A stretch of 7,181 nt of DNA from Nitrospirota bacterium (GTDB lineage: Bacteria > Nitrospirota > Nitrospiria > Nitrospirales > Nitrospiraceae): contig JACQCB010000143.1 of the NCBI GenBank assembly GCA_016201805.1, positions 1-7,181 of the forward strand, in the 5' to 3' direction. Below are positions 1 to 5,419 of this stretch, piece after piece. Numbering within the stretch: the first letter of the stretch is position 1; every line of letters begins with the position of its first letter. The position numbers were made by a program, and so were the translations under genes. The notes under the pieces were generated by a model. The model saw nothing but the letters and a program-made list of their open reading frames with translations, did no database searches and had not been told where the DNA came from.

Positions 1-458
1 CTCTCCGCGCTGAATCCCACCAAGCGGGCGGCCACAGCCCCCAGCACCACGCTCAACACTCCCACCTTGCCCAGCTTCGCCAGGACCAAGCCGGTCAGGT
101 CCAGTGTGGTCACCCGGCCTGGACACCCGCTCTCCTTGCGGAGCGCGTCCGGCGCTCGCATCGTATTGACGAACACGGCTGTCGCATCCGTCACCCCTTC
201 GCACACCCGCGCCGCGGGATCGGACAAGAGCGTCTCGTCGGCCACGACGACGAGGTCGGGGCTCGCGATCAAGCCCCGCTCCAGTATGGGACCGCGGGCA
301 AAACGGGTGAAGGCGGCTACCGGCGCGCCACGGCGCTCCGCCCCGTAGATCGGCGAATCCTGAGCCGTGAACCCTTCCTTGAACGCGGCCGTGCCGAGAA
401 TGCGCGATGCCGTCTTGGCACCCTGCCCGCCTCGTCCGTGAAATCGCACCCGGATCAT
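1..458 (-). CDS. 2-oxoacid:ferredoxin oxidoreductase gamma subunit (partial, C-terminus beyond window)
   Basis: This is the gamma subunit of a CoA-dependent 2-oxoacid:acceptor oxidoreductase (PorC/KorC family), which with the alpha, beta and delta subunits interconverts a 2-oxoacid plus CoA with an acyl-CoA, CO2 and reduced ferredoxin in the cytoplasm. The 152 residues visible begin MIRVRFHGRGGQGAKTASRI, the family's glycine-rich N-terminal signature. They continue with SPIYGAERRGAP (residues 35-46), which matches the PEYGAERTGAP segment of characterised pyruvate oxidoreductase gamma chains, then PDLVVVADETLL (67-78) and LGAVAARLVG (139-148). The frame is open to the window edge, so roughly the last 30-40 residues are missing. 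I chose the ATG at 458 because GAGGA lies nine bases upstream (468-472) and the family starts there; in-frame ATGs at 464 and 467 are too close to that site. The gene is divergent from the SAM synthetase and is the first of its transcript. Pyruvate, 2-oxoglutarate or another 2-oxoacid could be the substrate; the gamma subunit alone does not decide. In autotrophs such enzymes run reductively in the reverse TCA cycle. Confidence 0.88.
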   Translation of the reverse strand, partial: MIRVRFHGRGGQGAKTASRILGTAAFKEGFTAQDSPIYGAERRGAPVAAFTRFARGPILERGLIASPDLVVVADETLLSDPAARVCEGVTDATAVFVNTMRAPDALRKESGCPGRVTTLDLTGLVLAKLGKVGVLSVVLGAVAARLVGFSAE

Positions 459-578
459 GGCCATCATTCCTCGCCGGATTGATACAATCACTACGTTACG
501 CTCTCTCGTCCCAAATAGTAATACAAGGTATGTGCCAGGACGGCAAATCGAGTAAGAACAGAGAAGACGGCCGACAAG

Positions 579-608
579 GAAAGGGCTCTGTAGCGTCTTG
601 GCCCTTTC
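579..608. other. 8-bp perfect stem-loop in divergent region
   Basis: GAAAGGGC (579-586) and GCCCTTTC (601-608) are perfect complements around a 14-base loop. There is no T-run on either side, so it does not look like an intrinsic terminator. It could be a protein-binding dyad between the divergent genes, or the first hairpin of a long leader for the SAM synthetase. The CCCTT in its 3' arm (602-606) could also pair with AAGGG (761-765), the Shine-Dalgarno of the SAM synthetase. Confidence 0.4.
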
Positions 609-730
609 AGATTCCACTGTTTGTAGCAATTCTCCTCACTCCGAGTTGACGGCGGAGGTTGTGTCCCGCAGGCCCGTCGCGATTCGCCAATTATTCACAT
701 CCTTAGCTAGGGCTTCAGTTCGACGCGGTT

Positions 731-771
731 GGCCGCCCCTTTGCTTATAGAACTCTGTAGAAGGGGTTGCC
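731..771 (+). promoter_or_regulatory. Hairpin sequestering the ribosome binding site of the SAM synthetase
   Basis: The Shine-Dalgarno AAGGGG (761-766), five bases before the ATG at 772, is fully complementary to CCCCTT at 736-741. The stem is extended below by GGC (731-733) pairing with GCC (769-771), separated by a two-base internal loop in which G735 and T767 can wobble-pair, and above by a T742-G760 wobble. The loop is 17 bases (743-759). If transcribed as part of the leader, this fold would hide the ribosome binding site, as translational riboswitches and RNA thermometers do. An alternative helix, GCCAA (686-690) with TTGGC (729-733), would compete with its base. I do not recognise the consensus of a known SAM or SAH riboswitch here. 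If transcription starts near 758, the 5' arm would not be in the RNA. Confidence 0.45.
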
Positions 772-1986
772 ATGACCAACGACATCGTGATTCAAGCCTC
801 GCCCACAGTCCCGGTCGAAGAGCAATGCGTTGAGATCGTAGAGCGCAAAGGCAAGGGCCATCCGGATACGATCTGTGATGCGGTGGCGGAACGGATCTCC
901 ATCGAGTTGTCACGCGCCTATCAGAAGGCCTTCGGACGTATCCTCCATCACAACATCGACAAGGGGATGTTGGTGGCCGGCCAGGTGGACTGTCGGTTGG
1001 GCGGCGGCCGGGTGAAGGAGCCGATGCGCCTGGTCATCGGCGACCGGGCCTCGGCCGGCGTCGGACGCAAGGCCGTGCCGGTAGCGGAAATCGCCGTGGG
1101 AGCGGCCCGGGGTTGGTTCACGCAACACCTTCGCCACGTGGATCCGGATCGACATGTCCGCTACCAGGTGGAACTGAAAGCGGGCTCCCCCGAGCTGGGT
1201 TCTATCTTCGAGCCTCGCCGGGGCCCCTTCGTGGCGAACGACACCTCTGCGGCTGTGGGCTACGCGCCCCTCACGCCGACCGAACGGTTGGTCCTGGATG
1301 TCGAACGATTCTTGAACGGGCCGCTCTTCAAGAGCGAGTTTCCGGGAACCGGCGAAGACATCAAGGTCATGGCGTTCCGTCTGGATCACAACCTGTCTCT
1401 GACCGTTGCGATGCCCCTGCTAGCCGGCTTCGTCCGGTCCGAAGCCCGTTATTTCGAGATGAAGGCCCAAATCCTTCGGATGATCCGGACCTACGTTGCG
1501 GGACAGCCACACCGGTTCAAGCGGGTACAGGTCGCGTTGAACGCACTCGATCGCCGGGGTCAAGGGATGGACGGGATGTACTTATCGCTGCTTGGCACAT
1601 CGGCCGAACAGGGCGATTCCGGCCAGGTCGGCCGGGGCAATCGCGTCTGTGGCGTGATCGCGCTCAACCGGCCGATGAGCGGTGAAGCGGCGGCCGGCAA
1701 GAATCCTGTCAGTCACGTGGGGAAGATCTACAACGTCCTGGCCCACGAGCTCGCGCTCCGTATCCACCGCCAAGTGCCCGGCGTGAAGGAGGCCACCGTG
1801 TGGCTGGGCAGCACGATCGGCCGGCGGATCGATCGGCCGGCCATTGCAACAGCGCAAGTCAGTTTGGCCCCCGGCGTGCCGCTTCACCGGGTACAAGCAG
1901 AAGCTCGGGGCATCATCCAGGAGGGCCTTGCCGGGCTGAAGCCCTTTTGCGATGCGCTGGCTCTGGGGAAATACCCGGTCTGCTGA
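772..1986 (+). CDS. mat: Methionine adenosyltransferase, archaeal type (S-adenosylmethionine synthetase)
   Basis: This cytoplasmic enzyme makes S-adenosylmethionine from methionine and ATP, releasing phosphate and diphosphate. The 404-residue protein belongs to the archaeal family (AdoMet_Synthase, the Methanocaldococcus jannaschii type), not to the common bacterial MetK. The evidence is collinear motifs: ERKGKGHPDTICDA (24-37), ILHHNID (57-63), VANDTSAAVGYAPL (154-167), TERLVLDVERFLN (170-182), GEDIKVM (194-200), GTSAEQGDSGQVGRGNR (275-291) and AAGKNPVSHVGKIYN (307-321). The last two form the conserved glycine-rich and ATP/phosphate-binding stretches. Length equals that of the archaeal enzymes (about 400 residues), so it appears intact. 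The start is supported by AAGGGG at 761-766, but that site can be closed by a hairpin. The gene leads a co-directional run, and the next gene encodes a radical SAM protein that consumes SAM. One difference from the archaeal enzymes is K64 where the archaeal motif has Q (HHNTDQ). No bacterial-type metK is in the window. Confidence 0.93.
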   Translation: MTNDIVIQASPTVPVEEQCVEIVERKGKGHPDTICDAVAERISIELSRAYQKAFGRILHHNIDKGMLVAGQVDCRLGGGRVKEPMRLVIGDRASAGVGRKAVPVAEIAVGAARGWFTQHLRHVDPDRHVRYQVELKAGSPELGSIFEPRRGPFVANDTSAAVGYAPLTPTERLVLDVERFLNGPLFKSEFPGTGEDIKVMAFRLDHNLSLTVAMPLLAGFVRSEARYFEMKAQILRMIRTYVAGQPHRFKRVQVALNALDRRGQGMDGMYLSLLGTSAEQGDSGQVGRGNRVCGVIALNRPMSGEAAAGKNPVSHVGKIYNVLAHELALRIHRQVPGVKEATVWLGSTIGRRIDRPAIATAQVSLAPGVPLHRVQAEARGIIQEGLAGLKPFCDALALGKYPVC

Positions 1987-1991
1987 TGCAG

Positions 1992-2060
1992 AAGTTTTGA
2001 ATTATTAATGTTGAATTTTGAGTTGGGAACTCACAATTAAAAATTCAAAATTTAAAACTT
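1992..2060. repeat. AT-rich 33-bp imperfect inverted repeat (long hairpin)
   Basis: The arms 1992-2024 and 2028-2060 are complementary at 27 of 33 positions around a three-base loop (GGG, 2025-2027). The outer 7 and inner 6 pairs are perfect. The sequence is about 80% A/T in an otherwise GC-rich region and is built from TTGAATT-like and AATTCAA-like blocks at roughly heptameric spacing. It begins five bases after the SAM synthetase stop codon and ends 38 bases before the AmrS start. It could be a decayed miniature or palindromic repeat element that now acts as a terminator, attenuator or mRNA-protecting hairpin between the two genes. The downstream remainder (2061-2098) holds a direct repeat, TCGTTCCG at 2061-2068 and 2075-2082. 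Confidence 0.75.
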
Positions 2061-2098
2061 TCGTTCCGCGTTCATCGTTCCGAATGCGTAGAGGGAAG

Positions 2099-3163
2099 AT
2101 GCGGGAAGCCATGTTTTATGAGATGGAAGCGAATCAGCGGGTCCGCTGCACCCTCTGCCCGCATTTCTGCAAGGTCGCGCCGGGGCATCGCGGGGCCTGC
2201 GGCGTCAGGATCAATCGCGACGGCACGCTCTACACGTTGGTGGCGGATCGCGTGGTCTCACAGGAAGTGGACCCGATCGAAAAGAAACCGCTCTTCCATT
2301 TCCTCCCCGGCTCCGAGGCCTATTCCATCGCCACCGTGGGCTGTAACCTGCGCTGTCTGTTCTGTCAGAACTGGGAGATTTCACAAGGGCCGAAGGGCCG
2401 TGCGGCCGAGCCGGTCGACTTCGCCTGTCCCGTGACGTCCGACCACTCGGCGGATTGGATGGCGGGCTCACCCGTGATGCCGGACACCATCGTCGCCGAA
2501 GCCAAGGCTCGCCGCTGTGCGAGCGTCGCCTATACCTACACCGAGCCGACGATTTTCTTCGAGCTGGCTTTGGACAGCGCCAAGGCCGCCCAGGCCGCCG
2601 GTCTGAAGAACGTCTTCGTCACGAACGGGTTTATCGCCTCCGAGCCCTTGCGGATGATCGCGCCCTATCTCGACGCGGCCAACATCGACCTCAAGGCCTT
2701 TCGCGAGAGCTTCTACAAGCGGGTCTGCGGAGCCCCGCTCCAACCGATCTTGGATGCAATCCGGCTGTACAAGCAGCTGGGGATATGGATCGAGATTACC
2801 ACCTTGGTGATCCCGGGCCGAAACGACGAGGAGGCGGAATTGCGGGACTTGGCCCGTTTCATTGTGTCCGACCTGGGAGAAGAGGTCCCGTGGCACATCA
2901 GCCGCTTTTTCCCCGCGTACAAGATGGGGAACACGCCGATTACCCCCATCGAAACCCTCCGCCTGGCCAAACGGATCGGCCTCGAAGCCGGCCTCCGTCA
3001 CGTGTACCTCGGCAACGTCTTTGAGGAGGGGGTGGAAGACACGGACTGCCCCGCCTGCCACACCGTACTGATCCGTCGGGTCGGACTGAGACTGGTCGAA
3101 AATCGGCTGCAGGATGGAGCCTGTCCCACATGCAGGAGGCCGCTGGCCGGGGTCTGGCAATGA
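2099..3163 (+). CDS. amrS: AmmeMemoRadiSam system radical SAM enzyme AmrS
   Basis: This radical SAM protein belongs to the AmmeMemoRadiSam group, related to pyruvate formate-lyase activases, and its substrate is not known to me. With the ATG at 2099 it has 354 residues and begins MREAMFYEM, the usual family start. GAGGG (2091-2095) precedes that ATG; the upstream in-frame ATG at 2018 falls inside the inverted repeat and would add 27 unrelated residues. Domains: an N-terminal cysteine cluster, C17-x2-C20-x3-C24 plus C34 (CTLCPHFC...GACGVR); the radical SAM [4Fe-4S] motif GCNLRCLFCQNWEISQ with C82, C86 and C89; AYTYTEPTIFFE (144-155); VTNGF (174-178); NIDLKAF (195-201); TLVIPGRND (235-243); WHISRFFPAYKM (265-276). 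A zinc-ribbon-like tail has CPAC (317-320) and CPTC (342-345). A stretch of about 30 residues after the cluster (97-126) seems longer than usual. The AMMECR1-like and Memo-like partners are not in the window. The neighbouring SAM synthetase supplies its cofactor, but co-function is inferred. Confidence 0.9.
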   Translation: MREAMFYEMEANQRVRCTLCPHFCKVAPGHRGACGVRINRDGTLYTLVADRVVSQEVDPIEKKPLFHFLPGSEAYSIATVGCNLRCLFCQNWEISQGPKGRAAEPVDFACPVTSDHSADWMAGSPVMPDTIVAEAKARRCASVAYTYTEPTIFFELALDSAKAAQAAGLKNVFVTNGFIASEPLRMIAPYLDAANIDLKAFRESFYKRVCGAPLQPILDAIRLYKQLGIWIEITTLVIPGRNDEEAELRDLARFIVSDLGEEVPWHISRFFPAYKMGNTPITPIETLRLAKRIGLEAGLRHVYLGNVFEEGVEDTDCPACHTVLIRRVGLRLVENRLQDGACPTCRRPLAGVWQ

Positions 3164-3253
3164 GAATTGACGATTGTCCGATTGTCACATTGACGAGTAG
3201 AAGATTCGATCCACCAATCATCGATTCTGTGTAATTCGTCAATCGGCAATCTC
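3164..3253. repeat. Long imperfect dyad with heptad-spaced ATTG/CAAT units between amrS and dnaJ
   Basis: The gap after amrS folds on itself. GATTG-T-CCGATTG (3172-3184) pairs with CAATCGGCAATC (3240-3251) over 12 bp with a single bulged T. ACGA (3193-3196) then pairs with TCGT (3236-3239), and AGATTCGAT (3202-3210) pairs with ATCGATTCT (3220-3228) at 8 of 9 positions around a nine-base loop. ATTG recurs at 3166, 3173, 3181 and 3189, and CAAT at 3240 and 3247, giving 7-8 base periodicity. The architecture matches the AT-rich dyad before amrS, although the sequence differs. No T-tract follows, so it is not a classical terminator. Possible roles are a decayed short repeat element or an intercistronic RNA structure. 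Confidence 0.6.
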
Positions 3254-3264
3254 TGGAAGTCGAC

Positions 3265-4374
3265 ATGGCAACAACCGAGCAGAAACGCGACTACTACGAA
3301 GTGCTGGGTGCGGACCGGTCCGCCACGCGCGATCAGATCAAGCAGGCCTACCGGAAGCTCGCGCTGCAATACCATCCGGATCGGAACAAGGCCCCCGATG
3401 CGACCGCCAAGTTCAGGGAAATCGCCGAAGCCTATGCGGTCCTCTCCGACGACGCCAAGCGGCGTGAATATGACACCGGAGGCCATGCCGGCGTCAGTGA
3501 GCGCTGGTCGACCGAGGATCTGGTCCGGGACTTCCAGTTCGGGGATTTCTTCGGCGGCCGGTTCGACGATCTCTCGAGCATCTTCGGCGACTTCTTAGGC
3601 CGCCGCATGTGGCCAGGCCAGGCGCAGGGTGTCGCCCGAGGTACGGATCTCCGCTACGACTTGGATCTTACCCTGGACGAAGCCGCGCAAGGGGACGAGC
3701 GGCTTCTTCAGGTCACTCGATCCGAAAAGTGCCAGACCTGCAAGGGAAGCGGGGCCAAGCCCGGCACCAAGCCGACTCCCTGCGGCGATTGCAAAGGCAC
3801 CGGGCAAAAACAACAGGTCCGGAGCAGCAAGGGCATGAAGCTGGTCACGGTCTTGACCTGCGACCACTGTCGTGGACGGGGCCTCTTCATCGAATCCCCC
3901 TGTCTGACCTGTCAAGCCAACGGGTACACATTCGCGCCCCATAGTTTGAAGGTGCAGATTCCGCCCGGCGTGGATGACGGGATGGTGATCCGTCTGGCCG
4001 GGCAAGGCGAATCAAACGCCAACGGCGGCCAGCCGGGCGACTTATTGATTCGGACGCACCTGCGTCCGCACCCCCTGTTTCAACGGCAAGGGGACGATCT
4101 CTATACCGCGGTCCCGATCAGCTTCGCCGAGGCGGCGCTCGGCACCAAAGTGTCCATTCCTTGTTTAGGTGGGGAGACCGTCCACGTCACGGTTCCCGCC
4201 GGGACTCAGAGCGGGACCGCCCTCCGCTTGCATGGGAAGGGGATGCCCCGGCTCGGCGGAAAAGGCAAGGGGAACCTGCTCGTCATTGTGGAAGTCCGGA
4301 CTCCCACGGATCTCACGACTCGGCAACGGGAGCTGCTCCAGGAGTTCGCCAAGCTGGAGACGCGTAAGAAGTGA
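3265..4374 (+). CDS. dnaJ: DnaJ-family (class A, zinc-finger) Hsp40 co-chaperone
   Basis: This cytoplasmic co-chaperone should stimulate the ATPase of a DnaK-type Hsp70 and deliver unfolded clients. The 369 residues show the J domain (about 8-72: DYYEVLG, then helix II, then the obligatory HPD at 37-39 in YHPDRN). A short linker follows whose Gly/Phe content is low (QFGDFFGGRF and SIFGDFLGRR, about 90-114) and which lacks long glycine runs. Next is the zinc-finger region with four C-x2-C units (C156/C159, C173/C176, C199/C202, C213/C216). Two C-terminal beta-sandwich client-binding domains follow, with VQIPPGVDDGM (230-240) and VTVPAGTQSGTALRLHGKGMP (308-328). Three zinc repeats fit CxxCxGxG, but the fourth is CLTCQANG, having lost a glycine. 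GGAAG five bases before the ATG serves as ribosome binding site. grpE and dnaK are not adjacent, so this may be a second, non-heat-shock-operon copy. Length is close to that of E. coli DnaJ (376). Confidence 0.92.
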   Translation: MATTEQKRDYYEVLGADRSATRDQIKQAYRKLALQYHPDRNKAPDATAKFREIAEAYAVLSDDAKRREYDTGGHAGVSERWSTEDLVRDFQFGDFFGGRFDDLSSIFGDFLGRRMWPGQAQGVARGTDLRYDLDLTLDEAAQGDERLLQVTRSEKCQTCKGSGAKPGTKPTPCGDCKGTGQKQQVRSSKGMKLVTVLTCDHCRGRGLFIESPCLTCQANGYTFAPHSLKVQIPPGVDDGMVIRLAGQGESNANGGQPGDLLIRTHLRPHPLFQRQGDDLYTAVPISFAEAALGTKVSIPCLGGETVHVTVPAGTQSGTALRLHGKGMPRLGGKGKGNLLVIVEVRTPTDLTTRQRELLQEFAKLETRKK

Positions 4375-4453
4375 TGCATTCAAATGGAGATACCCTTTTC
4401 AATCACCTGGATGTGCGATAACACAACTCGATGCGTGAAGCACGGAGGCCGAG

Positions 4454-4897
4454 ATGACAACACCGAAACAAGACAGTCCCAACCAACCCCTGGCTGATTT
4501 CACCCGCCTGACGGTCGCCCGCTTCATGGAGAAGGAGGTGCAGTACGGCCACCCCAGGACAAAAGCGGACGTCCTGGCGTCGCAGATGATCGAGGGGTTC
4601 GGATCGGTGCCGATCGTGGACGAGCAGCACCGCCTGGTCGGCATCGTCAGCGAACACGATCTGCTGGCTTCCCTCGAAAAGAGACTCAACTGGAACGACC
4701 TCTCGGCCCAGGACATCATGGCTCCCAATCCCTACTCGGTGAGGCCCGAGACGGACATCGCCACGCTCATCCACGTGCTGCGGGTCAGCAATCTGATCCG
4801 CGTGCCGGTCGTAGACGCGGAGGGCACACTCCTGGGCATCGTCGCCAGGCGGGACCTCCTGCGCGGCTATCTCAATCGCAAGGCCTCCGGCGCGTGA
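4454..4897 (+). CDS. Tandem CBS-domain (Bateman) protein, first of a pair
   Basis: This small soluble protein of 147 residues consists almost entirely of two CBS domains, about 21-76 and 85-140. Typical core strands are visible: GSVPIVDEQHRLVGIVSEHDLL (49-71) in the first domain and IRVPVVDAEGTLLGIVARRDLL (115-136) in the second, with the VARFMEKEV and AQDIMAPNP lead-ins that mark each repeat. Bateman pairs typically bind adenosyl ligands (AMP, ADP, ATP, SAM) and report energy or SAM state, usually as an attached domain; here no catalytic or membrane domain is attached. A good ribosome binding site (GGAGG, five bases before the ATG) supports the start. It sits 79 bases after dnaJ and 87 bases before a second protein of the same design, so the two may form a heteromer. 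Target and ligand are not evident from the sequence. Confidence 0.88.
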   Translation: MTTPKQDSPNQPLADFTRLTVARFMEKEVQYGHPRTKADVLASQMIEGFGSVPIVDEQHRLVGIVSEHDLLASLEKRLNWNDLSAQDIMAPNPYSVRPETDIATLIHVLRVSNLIRVPVVDAEGTLLGIVARRDLLRGYLNRKASGA

Positions 4898-4930
4898 ACA
4901 AGAAGAGAGCACGGGTGGCAAAAGAACTAT

Positions 4931-4957
4931 CCGCTCACATTTGAACGAAGTGAGCGG
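4931..4957 (+). other. Perfect 8-bp stem-loop between the two CBS genes
   Basis: CCGCTCAC (4931-4938) is the exact complement of GTGAGCGG (4950-4957) around an 11-base loop. It lies in the 87-base gap between the two CBS genes and about 20 bases before the second gene's Shine-Dalgarno. No T-run follows, so partial termination, mRNA processing or an operator are all possible. Confidence 0.45.
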
Positions 4958-4984
4958 CTCAAGTAAGCTTGGTATGGAGGGCAC

Positions 4985-5419
4985 ATGAGACAGACTGAGT
5001 CCATGATGAAGGCCTGTGACCCGAAGAGCCTGACGGCGGGACAACTCATGGAAGATGCGGTGGTCACCTGCACCCCTCGGACGGACGGATTGGCCCTCGC
5101 CCGGATGCTGACCGAGCGGAATATCGGCAGCCTGCCGGTCGTGGAGGATGACACAACCCTGGTGGGACTGGTCAGCGAGTATGACTTGCTCCAGGCGATG
5201 ATCGAGGGGAGGGATCTGCGGAAGATCACCGCCGCAGACCTTATGACCAGGCAGGTCCTGACGGTGACGGAGGATCGGTCGCTGGAGGACCTTGCCAACC
5301 TCTTCCAGGACCGCTATGTGACCCGGCTGCCCGTGGTGAGGAACCACAAGCTCGTGGGTATCGTCGCCCGGCGGGACCTCGTGTTCGGCTACACGAAAGC
5401 CCTGCACTACTGGTCGTAG
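4985..5419 (+). CDS. Tandem CBS-domain (Bateman) protein, second of a pair
   Basis: This 144-residue protein holds two CBS domains, about 17-72 and 81-138, with no other domain. Core segments are IGSLPVVEDDTTLVGLVSEYDLL (47-69) and TRLPVVRNHKLVGIVARRDLV (113-133). It shares the lead-in LMEDAVVT/LMTRQVLT pattern and the GIVARRDL..GY ending with the preceding gene, pointing to an old tandem duplication followed by divergence. GGAGG at 4976-4980 fits the ATG at 4985; the later ATGs (5003, 5006) have no comparable site. As for its neighbour, the expected role is adenylate or SAM sensing that controls an unidentified partner. The gene is the last of the plus-strand run and converges on pncB. Confidence 0.88.
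   Translation: MRQTESMMKACDPKSLTAGQLMEDAVVTCTPRTDGLALARMLTERNIGSLPVVEDDTTLVGLVSEYDLLQAMIEGRDLRKITAADLMTRQVLTVTEDRSLEDLANLFQDRYVTRLPVVRNHKLVGIVARRDLVFGYTKALHYWS

Larger units (their letters stand above)
459..771. promoter_or_regulatory. Divergent intergenic region between the oxidoreductase and SAM synthetase genes
   Basis: These 313 bases separate two genes that fire away from each other, so promoters for both must lie here or nearby. I see no convincing sigma70 pair. TTGACG at 646-651 has no AT-rich -10 at 16-18 bases. TATAGA at 746-751 has no good -35 and would leave a leader of only about 14 bases. The stretch 479-525 is the most AT-rich and could hold minus-strand or plus-strand start sites. 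Three hairpins stand out: 579-586 with 601-608 (8 bp); 648-655 with 666-669 and 675-678 (8 bp with a 5-base bulge); and 731-742 with 760-771, which covers the SAM synthetase ribosome binding site. A short open frame crossing this gap (407-649) overlaps the start of the oxidoreductase gene and resembles no protein I know. Confidence 0.55.

Noticed and set aside
67..348. A 93-codon plus-strand open frame at the left edge.
   Set aside because: It is antisense to the oxidoreductase gamma subunit, which has family motifs along its length.
407..649. An 80-codon plus-strand frame in the divergent gap.
   Set aside because: It overlaps the start of the oxidoreductase gene on the other strand, has no clear ribosome binding site and no recognisable sequence; the gap is better read as regulatory.
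459..771. A known SAM-I, SAM-II, SAM-III or SAH riboswitch in the SAM synthetase leader.
   Set aside because: I could not find the conserved core sequences of these classes; only the hairpins themselves are supported.
2018..2098. An upstream ATG that would extend AmrS by 27 residues.
   Set aside because: The extension is encoded by the AT-rich inverted repeat and lacks family similarity; the ATG at 2099 has GAGGG before it and gives the usual MREA start.
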